This document shows, one piece after another, positions 25,379 to 34,510 of a DNA stretch of 64,000 nucleotides. Made by a program: the position numbers and the translations under genes. How positions within the stretch are numbered: position 1 is the first letter of the stretch; each line of letters starts with the position of its first letter. This DNA comes from Streptomyces sp. XD-27 (GTDB lineage: Bacteria; Actinomycetota; Actinomycetes; Streptomycetales; Streptomycetaceae), in assembly GCF_030553055.1 (NCBI RefSeq), contig NZ_CP130713.1, positions 1,612,001 through 1,676,000 of the forward strand, read 5' to 3'. The notes beneath the pieces are model-generated. The model was not told the origin of the DNA and made no database searches. It saw only the letters and a list, made by a program, of their open reading frames with translations.

Positions 25379-25473
25379 TCCCCCTACGCCCTTGGGGGCG
25401 TGGGGGGACCCCCACCTTCTCGCTTCGTCCTCAAGCTCCCCCATAGCGCTTCGCGCATGGGAGGTACCCCCAG
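25379..25473. repeat. two palindromic intergenic repeats between cobQ and the chelatase gene
   Basis: The first palindrome (25379-25413) has ACGCCC-TTG-GGGCGT in the middle and GGGGG/CCCCC outside, and matches the element at 11312. The second (25434-25473) pairs CTCCCCCATAGCGC with GCGCATGGGAG around TTC, followed by GTACCCCCA. They may act as processing signals or attenuators within the cobalamin operon. Confidence 0.6.
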
Positions 25474-25503
25474 GACGGGCTGGATTTTTGGAGGTACGAC
25501 CGT

Positions 25504-27663
25504 ATGAGCCCCACCCCCTATCCGTTCACCGCGATCGTCGGCATGGCCGACATGCGGCTCGGCCTGCTGCTGAACGCCATCTCACCGGCGATCGGCGGTG
25601 TGCTCGTACGCGGCGAGAAGGGCACCGCCAAGAGCACCATGGTGCGGGCGCTTTCGGCGCTGCTGCCGGACATCGGCACCGTCCCAGGCTGCCGGTTCTC
25701 GTGCGACCCCGCCGCGCCGGACCCCGGCTGCCCGGACGGCCCGCACGAGCCCGGGAGCGGGACGGCGCGCCCCGCGCGCATGGTGGAGCTGCCCGTGGGC
25801 GCCTCCGAGGACCGGCTCGTGGGCGCGCTCGACATCGAGCGCGCGCTGTCGGAGGGCGTCAAGGCGTACCAGCCGGGGCTGCTGGCGGACGCGCACCGGG
25901 GCATCCTGTACGTCGACGAGGTCAACCTGCTGCACGACCATCTCATCGACCTGCTGCTGGACGCGGCGGCCATGGGCGCGTCCTACGTGGAGCGCGAAGG
26001 CGTCTCCGTGCGGCACGCGGCGCGGTTCCTCCTGGTCGGCACGATGAACCCCGAAGAGGGCGAGCTGCGGCCGCAGTTGCTGGACCGCTTCGGGCTGACC
26101 GTGGAGGTCGCGGCGTCGCGGGTGCCGGACGAGCGGGTCGAGGTGGTGCGGCGGCGGCTGGCCTACGACGAGGACCCGGGCGGGTTCCGGGCGCGCTGGG
26201 CGGCGGACGAGAGCGAGCTGCGGGAGCGGATCGCCGCCGCCCGCGCGCTGCTGCCGCAGGTGCGGCTCGGCGACGGCGCGCTGCGCCAGATCGCCGCCGT
26301 GTGCGCGGCGTTCGAGGTGGACGGCATGCGCGCGGACATCGTCACGGCGCGTACGGCGACGGCGCTGGCCGCCTGGGCGGGGCGTACGGACGTCACGACC
26401 GAGGACGTACGGCAGGCGGCGCTGCTGGCGTTGCCGCACCGGCGGCGGCGCAACCCGTTCGACGCGCCGGGGCTGGACGAGGAGAAGCTCGACGAGACAC
26501 TGCGGCAGTTCGCCGACGAGGACGAGGGCCCGGAGCCGGACCCCGAACCGGAGGGGCCGGACGGCGATCCGGACCACGATCCGGACGGCGGTCCCGGCAA
26601 CGATCCGGACGGGGGCCCGGACGGCGGTCCCGGCGGCGGCCCGGGGGGCAGCCCCGACGGACGGACGCCGGACCAGGCACCGCCGTCCGGTGAGATCTCC
26701 GAGGGCGCGCCGGACCCGTCCGTACCGGGCCCGCGTACGAGCACGGAGACCCCGGCCGGGGCGGCCGACGGAGGGGACGGTCAGGGCGCCGGTGTCCCGC
26801 CCGCCGGTGCCGCGCCCGAGCAGCGCGCGGTCGGTGCGGCGGCCCCGTTCAAGGCCCGGAAGCTCGACGTCCCGGGGCTGGGCGAGGGGGCGGCCGGGCG
26901 CCGCTCGCGCGCCCGTACCGCGCACGGCCGCACCACCGGCGCCCGCGTCCCGCGCGGCTCCCTGACGGCGCTGCACCTGTCGGCGACCGTGCACGCCGCC
27001 GCCCCGCACCAGCGGGCGCGCGGTCGGCGCGGCCCCGGTCTGGTGATCCGCCGGGACGATCTGCGGGAGGCGGTGCGCGAGGGCCGCGAGGGCAACCTGG
27101 TCCTGTTCGTCGTGGACGCCTCCGGCTCCATGGCGGCCCGCAAGCGGATGAGCGCTGTCAAGGGCGCCGTCCTGTCGCTGCTGCTGGACGCCTACCAGCG
27201 GCGGGACAAGGTCGGGCTGATCACCTTCCGGGGCTCGGACGCGGAGCTGGCGCTGCCGCCCACCTCGTCGGTGGACGCGGCCGCGGCCCGGCTGGAGAAG
27301 CTGCCCACCGGCGGCCGCACGCCGCTGGCCGCCGGCCTGCTCAGGGCCCGCGAGGTACTGCGGATCGAGCGGATGCGGGATCCGGCGCGCCGCCCGCTGC
27401 TGGTCGTGGTGACCGATGGTCGGGCGACCGGCGGCCGGGGCGCGGTCGCGCGGGCCGGGCAGGCCGCCGGGCTGCTGGCGGGCGAGGGCGTCGCGTCCGT
27501 GGTCGTGGACTGCGAGGCGGGCCCGGTACGACTGGGGCTGGCGGCGGAGCTGGCCCGCGGGCTGGGCGCCACCGCGCTCACCCTCGATGAACTCCGCGCG
27601 GACAACGTGACCGCGTTGGTACGGGATGTACGGACCGCTCAGCAGACCAGGAGGGCCGCGTAA
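25504..27663 (+). CDS. Mg/Co-chelatase-like protein (ChlI AAA plus ChlD VWA fusion)
   Basis: The 719-residue protein fuses the two smaller chelatase subunits. Residues 1-330 are the AAA+ ChlI part: Walker [10 protein letters not shown] at 37-45, [15 protein letters not shown] as Walker B, and [23 protein letters not shown]. Residues about 340-420 are an acidic Asp/Pro/Gly repeat linker (DPDGGPG). The C-terminal von Willebrand A domain has the metal-ion site DASGSMA near 538. It should power cobalt (or magnesium) insertion together with a large CobN/ChlH subunit that is not in this window. ATG 25504 has a GGAGG site. Its stop overlaps the cobO start by one base (TAATG). Confidence 0.9.
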   Translation: MSPTPYPFTAIVGMADMRLGLLLNAISPAIGGVLVRGEKGTAKSTMVRALSALLPDIGTVPGCRFSCDPAAPDPGCPDGPHEPGSGTARPARMVELPVGASEDRLVGALDIERALSEGVKAYQPGLLADAHRGILYVDEVNLLHDHLIDLLLDAAAMGASYVEREGVSVRHAARFLLVGTMNPEEGELRPQLLDRFGLTVEVAASRVPDERVEVVRRRLAYDEDPGGFRARWAADESELRERIAAARALLPQVRLGDGALRQIAAVCAAFEVDGMRADIVTARTATALAAWAGRTDVTTEDVRQAALLALPHRRRRNPFDAPGLDEEKLDETLRQFADEDEGPEPDPEPEGPDGDPDHDPDGGPGNDPDGGPDGGPGGGPGGSPDGRTPDQAPPSGEISEGAPDPSVPGPRTSTETPAGAADGGDGQGAGVPPAGAAPEQRAVGAAAPFKARKLDVPGLGEGAAGRRSRARTAHGRTTGARVPRGSLTALHLSATVHAAAPHQRARGRRGPGLVIRRDDLREAVREGREGNLVLFVVDASGSMAARKRMSAVKGAVLSLLLDAYQRRDKVGLITFRGSDAELALPPTSSVDAAAARLEKLPTGGRTPLAAGLLRAREVLRIERMRDPARRPLLVVVTDGRATGGRGAVARAGQAAGLLAGEGVASVVVDCEAGPVRLGLAAELARGLGATALTLDELRADNVTALVRDVRTAQQTRRAA

Positions 27664-28262
27664 TGCCGCAAGGACAACCCACCACCGTCCCCGACGACGG
27701 GCTCACCACCCGCCAGCGCCGCAACCGCCCGCTGGTGCTGGTGCACACGGGCATCGGCAAGGGCAAGTCGACCGCCGCGTTCGGACTGGCGCTGCGGGCC
27801 TGGAACCAGGGCTGGCCGATCGGGGTGTTCCAGTTCGTCAAGTCGGCGAAGTGGAAGGTCGGCGAGGAGAACGCGCTGAAGGTGCTGGGCGCCTCCGGCG
27901 AGGGCGGCACCGTCGACTGGCACAAGATGGGCGAGGGCTGGTCCTGGATCCAGCGCGACGGGGAGATGTCCAACGAGGAGAAGGCGCGCGAGGGCTGGGA
28001 GCAGGTCAAGCGCTGCCTGGCCGAGGAGACGTACAAGCTGTACGTGCTCGACGAGTTCGCGTACCCGATGCACTGGGGCTGGGTGGACACCGACGAGGTG
28101 GTCTCGGTCCTGCGCGACCGCCCGGGCACCCAGCACGTCGTCATCACCGGCCGCAACGCGCCGCAGCCGCTGCTGGACTTCGCCGATCTGGTCACCGACA
28201 TGTCCAAGGTCAAGCACCCGATGGACGCCGGCCAGAAGGGCCAGCGGGGCATCGAGTGGTGA
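27663..28262 (+). CDS. cobO: cob(I)yrinic acid a,c-diamide adenosyltransferase CobO
   Basis: The 199-residue enzyme moves the 5'-deoxyadenosyl group from ATP to cob(I)alamin precursors. The P-loop HTGIGKGKST at residues 28-37 binds ATP in the reversed way typical of CobA/BtuR. Later motifs are also present: GVFQFVKSAKW, YKLYVLDEFAYPMHWGW and HVVITGRNAPQPLLDFADLVTDM. Length matches the family. The first base of its ATG is the last of the chelatase stop, and cobB follows 7 bases downstream, so the three are one translational unit. Confidence 0.94.
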   Translation: MPQGQPTTVPDDGLTTRQRRNRPLVLVHTGIGKGKSTAAFGLALRAWNQGWPIGVFQFVKSAKWKVGEENALKVLGASGEGGTVDWHKMGEGWSWIQRDGEMSNEEKAREGWEQVKRCLAEETYKLYVLDEFAYPMHWGWVDTDEVVSVLRDRPGTQHVVITGRNAPQPLLDFADLVTDMSKVKHPMDAGQKGQRGIEW

Positions 28263-28269
28263 GCGCGCG

Positions 28270-29724
28270 ATGAACGTCCCCCGTCTGGTCATCGCCGCCC
28301 CGGCGTCCGGCAGCGGCAAGACCACCGTCGCCACGGGGCTGATGGCCGCGTTCACCGAGGCGGGTCTCGCGGTGTCCCCGCACAAGGTGGGCCCGGACTA
28401 CATCGACCCGGGCTACCACGCGCTCGCGACCGGGCGGCCCGGCCGGAACCTCGACGCCTATCTGTGCGGCCCCGAGCGGATCGCGCCGCTGTTCCTGCAC
28501 GGGGCGGCGGGCTGCGATCTCGCCCTGGTCGAGGGCGTGATGGGGCTGTACGACGGGGCGAGCGGGCTGGGCGAGCTGGCGTCCACGGCGCATGTGGCGA
28601 AGCTGCTGCGCGCGCCGGTGGTGCTGGTGGTCGACGCGTCGTCGCAGTCGCGTTCCGTGGCGGCGCTGGTGCACGGCTTCGCGTCCTGGGACCCGGAGGT
28701 CCGGCTCGCCGGGGTGATCCTCAACAAGGTCGGCTCGGACCGGCACGAGGCGCTGCTGCGGGACGCGCTGGAGGGCTCGGGCGTCCCGGTGCTGGGCGCG
28801 CTGCGGCGCGTCCAGGCGGTGCGCGCGCCCAGTCGGCACCTGGGCCTGGTACCGGTGGCCGAACGCCGGGCGGACGCGGTGGACTCGGTGGCCGCGCTGG
28901 CGGCGCAGGTGCGCGCGGGCTGCGACCTGGAGGGGCTGCTGGCGCTGGCGCGCAGCGCGCCGCCGCTGGCGGGGGCGGCGTGGGACCCGGCGGAGGAGGT
29001 GCGCCACGCGGAGGGCCGCCGCGCGGAGGCGCGCGGCGCTGAGGCGCGCGGCGCTGAGGCGCGCGGCGCTGAGAGGCAGCAGCCGGACGAGCAACAGCCG
29101 AGCGGGAAGCGGCCGGAGGCACGGCGACCGGTGGTCGCCGTCGCGGGCGGTGCCGCGTTCACGTTCTCGTACGCCGAGCACACCGAGCTGCTGGCGGCCG
29201 CGGGGGCGGAGGTGGTGGGCTTTGACCCGCTGCGGGACGAGAAGCTGCCGCCCGGCACCGGCGGTCTGGTGATCGGCGGCGGCTTCCCCGAGGTGTACGG
29301 CCCCGAGCTGTCCGCGAACGAGCCGCTGCGGGCCGCCGTGGCGCGGCTGGCCGCGTCCGGTGCGCCGATCGCCGCCGAGTGCGCGGGCCTGCTGTATCTG
29401 GCGCGGTCGCTGGACGGCAACCCGATGTGCGGGGTGCTGCCCGCGCGGGCGCGGATGACGGAGCGGCTGACGCTGGGCTACCGGGAGGGCGTCGCGCTGA
29501 CGGACAACGCGCTGGCCGCCGCGGGGACCCGGACGCGCGGGCACGAGTTCCACCGCACGACCGTGGAACCGGGCGCGGGCGCCGAGCCCGCTTGGGGCTT
29601 GGTGCACCCCGAGCGCCGGGTCGAGGGGTTCGTCCAGGGCGCGGTGCACGCGTCGTACCTGCACGTGCACTGGGCGGCGACGCCTGCCACGGCGGCCCGG
29701 TTCGCCGCCGCGTGCCAGACGTGA
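28270..29724 (+). CDS. cobB: cobyrinate a,c-diamide synthase CobB/CbiA
   Basis: The 484-residue enzyme amidates the a and c side chains of (hydrogeno)cobyrinic acid with ATP and glutamine. The ATPase half has PASGSGKTTVA (residues 11-21) and HKVGPDYIDPGYH; the amidotransferase half has the Cys in AAECAGLLYLA and the C-terminal GHEFHRT and VHASYLHVHW. Between them, at 29026-29070, are three perfect 15-base repeats encoding EARGA, followed by a Gln/Glu/Pro-rich stretch; this linker is longer than usual. The stop is overlapped (GTGA) by the next gene. Whether the aerobic or anaerobic substrate is used cannot be told here. Confidence 0.92.
   Translation: MNVPRLVIAAPASGSGKTTVATGLMAAFTEAGLAVSPHKVGPDYIDPGYHALATGRPGRNLDAYLCGPERIAPLFLHGAAGCDLALVEGVMGLYDGASGLGELASTAHVAKLLRAPVVLVVDASSQSRSVAALVHGFASWDPEVRLAGVILNKVGSDRHEALLRDALEGSGVPVLGALRRVQAVRAPSRHLGLVPVAERRADAVDSVAALAAQVRAGCDLEGLLALARSAPPLAGAAWDPAEEVRHAEGRRAEARGAEARGAEARGAERQQPDEQQPSGKRPEARRPVVAVAGGAAFTFSYAEHTELLAAAGAEVVGFDPLRDEKLPPGTGGLVIGGGFPEVYGPELSANEPLRAAVARLAASGAPIAAECAGLLYLARSLDGNPMCGVLPARARMTERLTLGYREGVALTDNALAAAGTRTRGHEFHRTTVEPGAGAEPAWGLVHPERRVEGFVQGAVHASYLHVHWAATPATAARFAAACQT
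29026..29070 (+). repeat. three perfect 15-base tandem repeats inside cobB
   Basis: The unit GAGGCGCGCGGCGCT occurs at 29026-29040, 29041-29055 and 29056-29070, encoding (EARGA)x3 in the linker between the two enzyme domains. A shorter related stretch precedes it. Being in frame, copy number could change by slippage without harming the enzyme. Confidence 0.85.
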
Positions 29725-30371
29725 GCGGGCTGCCGCCGATGCCCAGGGCCCCGGCCCCAGTCCTGGGCGGCACGGCCGCGGCCCCGGACGGCACGACCCC
29801 GGCCGACACCGCCCCGGCCGAGACTCCACGGCGCGGCGAACGCGCCGGGCCGGCTCCGGCCCCGGCCGACACCGCCCCGCCCGAGACCGCCTCCGCCGAG
29901 ACCGCTCCGGCCCCGGTCGACCCTGGCCCCGAGGGCCTCACGGTGGGGGTGGGCGCGCGCCGTGGCGCGACCGCCCAGGAGGTCCTCGGGCTCATCCGGC
30001 GCACGCTCGCCGACGCGGACCTGTCCGCCGCCGACGTCGTCGTCCTGGCGACCGCCGCGCCGAAGGCCGCGGAGCCGGGCCTGGTGGCGGCGGCGGCCGA
30101 TCTTGGCGTACCGCTGGTGGCGTACGAGCCGGGGGCGCTGGCGGCCGTCCCGGTACCGGGCCCGTCCACCGCGGCGCACGCGGCCCTCGGCACGCCGAGC
30201 GTGGCGGAGGCCGCCGCCCTGCTGGCGGCCGGCGCGGCGAGCGGCGAACTGCTCGTACCGAAACGGAAGTCCGAAGGACGCGGCGGCCGCCCCGCGATGG
30301 CAACCTGCGCGGTGGCCCGCCGCCGAACGCCTCCGGCCCCTGGCCCCGTCGGGCCCGCCCCACTCGGGTGA
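29721..30371 (+). CDS. cobalamin biosynthesis protein, CbiG C-terminal (CobE) domain
   Basis: The 216-residue product starts at GTG 29721 over the cobB stop (GTGA). The first 70 residues are a Pro/Ala/Thr/Glu-rich unfolded stretch. Then follows the CobE/CbiG C-domain: GLTVGVGARRGATAQEVLGLIRRTLADADL, VVVLATAAPKAAEPGLVAAAADLGVPLVAYEPGALAAV, and PSVAEAAALLAAGA with TGELLVPK-like end. This domain acts in ring contraction and lactone opening in cobalamin synthesis, possibly by handling acetaldehyde release. The N-terminal CbiG domain is absent, as in CobE. The end beyond about residue 190 is low complexity. Confidence 0.75.
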   Translation: MSGLPPMPRAPAPVLGGTAAAPDGTTPADTAPAETPRRGERAGPAPAPADTAPPETASAETAPAPVDPGPEGLTVGVGARRGATAQEVLGLIRRTLADADLSAADVVVLATAAPKAAEPGLVAAAADLGVPLVAYEPGALAAVPVPGPSTAAHAALGTPSVAEAAALLAAGAASGELLVPKRKSEGRGGRPAMATCAVARRRTPPAPGPVGPAPLG

Positions 30372-30920
30372 CCGGGCCTCGCCCCCGTCGGCGCGATGCG
30401 AAGGCCGCACCTCGGCGCCCCCTGGCGGCAGCCTCCCCGCCTCAGCAGGCATGCGGCCCGCCCATGGGAGGGCGCCTGGGGAGCCGCCCCGAGCCAAACC
30501 GCCGACGCGTCGGCACGACCGGTGCCGCAGCCGCCGGGCGACTGACGCGCCGGGCGCGCCGCGCACAACGGATCAGCGACCCCCGGTCCGGCCCACTGAC
30601 CTGCGCTCGTGGCCGAAACAGGGCGGCCGGGACGACTCCGCAGTGACCGGCAGTCCGTCACGACGGGCATACGCCCCCAGGCCCGCGCCCACGCGCCGGG
30701 CCCGTGCTCCGCGCACGAGGCGTTCGCAGTCCGCTCCGCTCCGGCCCGCCGGCCTGAGGCTCGTGGCCGAAACAACGGTGGCCCGGGTCACCCCGCGTGG
30801 CCCTACAACGGCGGGCGTCAGTAACGTCTCGGAGGGACGACGGCCCGGCGCCCCCACAGCCCCACGCCGCCGCGCCCCGCTTCCGTCCGGCACCACCCGC
30901 ACCACGTACAGGGAGATCCC
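30372..30920 (+). other. 549-base gap upstream of cbiX with a 16-base direct repeat
   Basis: No convincing gene or riboswitch. GCTCGTGGCCGAAACA occurs at 30605-30620 and again at 30759-30774, each preceded by CCTG and followed by a GG-rich stretch. It may be a duplicated regulatory site or remains of a small duplication. GGGAGATCCC just before the next GTG supplies its ribosome site. Confidence 0.5.
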
Positions 30921-31760
30921 GTGACCACGCCGCCCGCGCTGCTCCTCGCAGGCCACGGCACCCAAGACGATTCCGCCGCCGCGGTGTTCCGCTCCTTCAT
31001 CGAGGAGGTGGCGGCCCAGCACCCCCATGTCCCCGTCGCCGGCGGCCTGATCGAGCCGGGGGCGCCCTCGATCGCGGACGCGGTGGCCCGGCTCGCCGGG
31101 CGCGGGGCGGAGCGGTTGGCGGTCGTCTCGGTGAGCCTGGTGGGGGACGCGCGGGCGGAGCGCGCGGTCGCGGCGGAACTGGCCGACGCGCTGCCGCGGC
31201 ACCCCGGTCTCCGGCACGCCTACGCGGGTCCGCTGGGCCCGCGCCCCAAGCTGCTCACCGCACTCGAACAGCGCCTGGACGAGGCGCTGGGCAACGTCGC
31301 ACGCCGGCCCTCCGACCGGGCCGGGACGACGGTGCTGCTGGTCGGCAAGGGGTCGACCGACCCGGCCGCCAACGCCGAGGTGCACCGCGCCGCCCGGCTG
31401 CTGTGGGAGGGCCGGGGGTTCGCGGGCGTGGAGACGGCGTTCGTCTCCTTGGCCGCCCCCGACGTGGCGTCGGGCCTCGACCGGTGCGCGAGGCTCGGCG
31501 CGCGCCGGGTCGTCGTCGCACCGTACGAACTGTTCGCGGGGGCGCTGACCGACCGGGCGTGGCAGCAGGCCGAGGGCTGGTCGCTGGCGCACCCGGAGGT
31601 GGCGGTGGTGCGCGCGCGGCCCGTCGGGCCGGTGGCGGAGCTGGTGGAGACGGTCATGGAGCGGTACGCGGAGCTGGTCGGTGAGGCCGCACCGCGCACG
31701 GACGCGGCCTGCGACTGCCGCTGCGTCCGCGGTACGGGGGAACCCGCCCATGTCCGCTGA
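30921..31760 (+). CDS. cbiX: sirohydrochlorin chelatase family protein (CbiX, two-domain)
   Basis: The 279-residue protein has the tandem chelatase fold: LLLAGHGTQDDSAA near the N-terminus with the metal-ligand His, LVGDARAERAV, and the second half KGSTDPAANAEVHRAARLLWEG with VETAFVSLAAPDVASGLDRCARLGARRVVVAPYELFAG. It should insert cobalt (or iron) into sirohydrochlorin. The C-terminus ends DAACDCRCVRG, a small Cys-rich tail that may bind metal. GTG 30921 follows GGGAGATCCC. The end overlaps the cobC start by 11 bases. Presence in the cobalamin cluster favours cobalt. Confidence 0.85.
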   Translation: MTTPPALLLAGHGTQDDSAAAVFRSFIEEVAAQHPHVPVAGGLIEPGAPSIADAVARLAGRGAERLAVVSVSLVGDARAERAVAAELADALPRHPGLRHAYAGPLGPRPKLLTALEQRLDEALGNVARRPSDRAGTTVLLVGKGSTDPAANAEVHRAARLLWEGRGFAGVETAFVSLAAPDVASGLDRCARLGARRVVVAPYELFAGALTDRAWQQAEGWSLAHPEVAVVRARPVGPVAELVETVMERYAELVGEAAPRTDAACDCRCVRGTGEPAHVR

Positions 31761-32916
31761 GAGACGCCCAGCCGGGTCACCGGGCACGCCCGCATCCACC
31801 GGGAAACGCCCAGCCGCTCCCCCACGTGCGCCCATGCCCGCCGCATCGCCTGCCGGGCCGCCTGCCGGAACACCCACCGAGTTCGACCTGCGGCACCACG
31901 GTGACGCCGAAGTACGGGGCCCCGGCGCGGCGTTGACCGATCTCGCGGTCAACGTCCGCACCGGCACGCCGCCGGCCTGGCTCAAGGCCCGCATCACCGA
32001 CTCCCTCGACGGGCTCGCCGCCTATCCGGACGGGCGGGCGGCGCGCGAGGCGGTCGCGGCGCGGCACGGGCTGCCGCCCGGCCGGGTGCTGCTGACGGCG
32101 GGCGCGGCGGAGGCGTTCGTCCTGATCGCCCGCGCGCTGCCCGCCCGGCGGGCGGTCGTGGTGCATCCGCAGTTCACCGAGCCGGAGGCGGCGCTGCGCG
32201 ACGCCGGGCGGCCGGTCGAACGGCTGCTCCTCGACGAGCGCGACGGCTTCCGGCTGCGCCCGGAGCGGGTGCCCGAGGCCGCCGACCTGGTGGTGGTCGG
32301 CAACCCGACCAACCCCACATCCGTGCTGCACCCCGCCGCGGACTTGGCCGCGCTGGCCCGCCCCGGGCGCACCGTGGTGGTGGACGAGGCGTTCATGGAC
32401 GCGGTGCCCGGCGAGCGGGAGTCGCTCGCCTCCGTGACGGACCTGCCGGGGCTCGTCGTACTGCGCAGCCTCACGAAGACGTGGGGGCTGGCGGGTCTGC
32501 GGATCGGGTACGTGCTGGCCGGCCCCGAGACGATCGCGGCGCTGGAACACGCCCAGCCGCTGTGGCCGGTGTCGACGCCCGCCCTGGCGGCGGCGGAGGC
32601 GTGCTGTTCGGCGGAGGCGCTGGCGGAGGCCGAGGCGGCTGCCGCGCAGATCGGCGCGGACCGCGCCCATCTGCTGGGCCGGCTGGCGGAGTTCGCGCAG
32701 ATACGGGTGTGCGGGCCGGCGGCGGGGCCGTTCCTGCTGATCCGGCTTCCCCGGGCGGCCGCGGTCCGCGCCCGGCTGCGCGACCGCGGATTCGCGGTGC
32801 GCCGCGGCGACACGTTCCCGGGCCTCGGCCCGGACTGGCTGCGGATCGCCGTCCGGGACCGCGCGACGACGGACCGCTTCACGGAGGCGCTGGCGAAGGT
32901 TCTCGCGGACCTGTAA
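31750..32916 (+). CDS. cobC: threonine-phosphate decarboxylase / aminotransferase-like CobC
   Basis: The PLP enzyme (388 residues from ATG 31750) belongs to the class I/II aminotransferase fold. Motifs are DLAVNVRTGTPPAWL near 60, VVGNPTNPTSVLHP, VVVDEAFMDAVPGE, and the PLP lysine in LRSLTKTWGLAGLRIGY. CobC-type enzymes make aminopropanol phosphate for cobinamide and have this N-P-T-N-P pattern. The first 45 residues are Pro/Ala-rich and probably unfolded. The ATG lies inside the end of cbiX and is preceded by GGGGGAA. A strong inverted repeat follows the stop. A histidinol-phosphate aminotransferase role is less likely given the context. Confidence 0.83.
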   Translation: MSAERRPAGSPGTPASTGKRPAAPPRAPMPAASPAGPPAGTPTEFDLRHHGDAEVRGPGAALTDLAVNVRTGTPPAWLKARITDSLDGLAAYPDGRAAREAVAARHGLPPGRVLLTAGAAEAFVLIARALPARRAVVVHPQFTEPEAALRDAGRPVERLLLDERDGFRLRPERVPEAADLVVVGNPTNPTSVLHPAADLAALARPGRTVVVDEAFMDAVPGERESLASVTDLPGLVVLRSLTKTWGLAGLRIGYVLAGPETIAALEHAQPLWPVSTPALAAAEACCSAEALAEAEAAAAQIGADRAHLLGRLAEFAQIRVCGPAAGPFLLIRLPRAAAVRARLRDRGFAVRRGDTFPGLGPDWLRIAVRDRATTDRFTEALAKVLADL

Positions 32917-32922
32917 CGCGGA

Positions 32923-32977
32923 TACGCCGGGGTGCGGCGGTCACGACCGATACACGCGACCGCCGTACCCCGGCGTA
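32923..32977 (+). terminator. long inverted repeat ending the cobalamin cluster
   Basis: Twenty-base arms (32923-32942 and 32958-32977) pair with a single mismatch around a 15-base loop, starting 7 bases after the cobC stop. A second, smaller hairpin (33072-33095, GGTCCGCGG/CCGCGGACC) lies beyond. Confidence 0.75.
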
Positions 32978-33283
32978 CGGGATGGGGCGCACAGTGCCCC
33001 GTGAGCTCGCGGATCCCGTGGAGTCCCGGTAGCCCATGGGCTCCGGGATCTCTGGAGGCCCCGGGAGGGAAGGTCCGCGGCGCGGGCCGCGGACCGGAGG
33101 TCACCCCCACCAACCGGCCCGCACCATGGACCACCGCGCGCCGCGGACCACCCGCGGGCCACCCACACCCGCAGGCTTCCACGGACCGCCCGCGCCGCCG
33201 GGCCCCCGCGGGACACCCGCACCCGCAGGTGCAAGGCTCCCGCGGATCACCCGCGCGCCGCAGGCTCCCGCCCGCAGCAGGCG
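32978..33283. other. intergenic region, no gene, second hairpin at 33072-33095
   Basis: Apart from the perfect 9-base-arm hairpin at 33072-33095 this is GC-rich, Pro/Gly-coding-like DNA in all frames with short imperfect repeats of GGCCACCCACACCCGC-like and CCGCGGGACACCCGC-like units. Nothing looks like a gene. Confidence 0.5.
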
Positions 33284-34321
33284 CTAGTCGATCTGCGCGG
33301 CCGCCTTGCGCCTGCGGGCCAGGACGAGCGCGCCCGCGCCGGCGGCGACCAGTGCGGCCGCGCCGCCCGCGATGTACGGGGTGGTGGAGCTGCCGCCGGT
33401 CTCGGCGAGGTTCTCCGAGCCCGGGCCGGAGCCCTTGCCCGCCTGGACGCCGGTGCCCGAGCCGCCCTTGGCCGAGTCGCCGCCCTCGCCGGGCTTCTCG
33501 CCCGGCTTCTCGCCGCCGCCGGGCTGCTCACCGCCACCGGGCTTGCCCGGGCCCGGCTCGGCCGCTCCCGAGCCCGCCGTGCGGCAGTTCGCCTCGACGA
33601 GCGTGACGCGCCCCTCGACCTCCGCCACGTTCAGCTTGAGCGGGTTGACCGCGACCTTCAGGTCGAGCGCGGTCGCGGCCGCCGTGCGGGCCGTGGTGGC
33701 GGTGCGGGCCAGGTCGAGCTTGACGTCCCCGAGTCCGGGCACGTTGACCTTCGTCGTACCGGACGAGCTGAGCGTGACCTTCTTGCCGAGCACGGTCACG
33801 CTGCCCGGGATGCTGGCGGCGGCCTTGGGGCGCTTGCCCGTTTCGCACGTCGCCTTGGCCGTGACCTGGTCGACCTCGATCAGCGGCACGAGCGGCAGGC
33901 CCGGCACGTAGACCTTGGCGTGCAGGAGCTTGGCGCTGCCCTCCGACTTCTTCCCGTCGACCGCGGCGCGGGCGTTGGCCACGTCGGCCCGCGCCACCTG
34001 GACGGGGCGGCCCCCGTCGACGCCGTCCAGGGTGACGCTGAGCGCGGTCTTGTTCGCGTTGGCCGGCGCGTGGACCTCGTTGAGCACGGCGTCCAGCGGC
34101 GCGTTGACCTTCTTGTTCAGGAGCGAGACATCAAGCCCGGCACGGAGGACGACCGCGTCGGCGGTGCCCTTCTGACCGGTGGCGGCGGTGGAGCCGTTCG
34201 CGCTGCCGGTGGCGTGCGCGGGCGCGGCGCCGAGCAGCACCGCCGTGGTGGCGGTGACAGCAGCGGCGGCGGCCAGTCGGCGCGCGGGCACGCCGAACAC
34301 AGAGTTGGTGGAACAGGACAC
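33284..34321 (-). CDS. LAETG-anchored surface protein (SCO1860 family)
   Basis: The protein of about 345 residues has a signal peptide (PARRLAAAAAVTATTAVLLGA ending in APAHA), a beta-rich middle with repeated V/T/K/L patterns (LHAKVYVPGLPLVPLIEVDQ), two cysteines (TCETG, NCRTA) likely bridged, a Pro/Gly/Glu/Lys-rich spacer (GEKPGEKPGEGG) and a classic sorting end: LAETGG, hydrophobic helix and RRRKAAAQ. Class E sortases in Streptomyces use LAxTG motifs, so it should be covalently attached to peptidoglycan. I recognise the SCO1860 LAETG family; its function is unknown. The start (GTG 34321) is uncertain; ATG 34363 and GTG 34300 are alternatives. Confidence 0.83.
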   Translation of the reverse strand: MSCSTNSVFGVPARRLAAAAAVTATTAVLLGAAPAHATGSANGSTAATGQKGTADAVVLRAGLDVSLLNKKVNAPLDAVLNEVHAPANANKTALSVTLDGVDGGRPVQVARADVANARAAVDGKKSEGSAKLLHAKVYVPGLPLVPLIEVDQVTAKATCETGKRPKAAASIPGSVTVLGKKVTLSSSGTTKVNVPGLGDVKLDLARTATTARTAAATALDLKVAVNPLKLNVAEVEGRVTLVEANCRTAGSGAAEPGPGKPGGGEQPGGGEKPGEKPGEGGDSAKGGSGTGVQAGKGSGPGSENLAETGGSSTTPYIAGGAAALVAAGAGALVLARRRKAAAQID

Positions 34322-34510
34322 GAGTGTGGAACCCCCACAAGAGAGTTGGAGCCGCCGACGCATCGCCACGGGGGACATCACGGGCGCCGACGGCCTCGAC
34401 TCCGCCATCGTTGACCTACGGAGGGTGAACCAACAGCCACTTGGGGACCGCTTCACACCAACGAGTGAGCTTCAACCGTCCCGTTCGAAGAAATGATCAG
34501 CACACTGCGA

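Noticed and set aside
22911..25415. Minus-strand frame over cobD and cobQ
   Set aside because: Arg/Gly/His-rich reverse shadow of cobD and cobQ, which both have clear family motifs.
30372..30920. Second cobalamin riboswitch before cbiX
   Set aside because: I looked for the B12 box and the CCGGTGxxAxTCCGG core in this gap and found neither.
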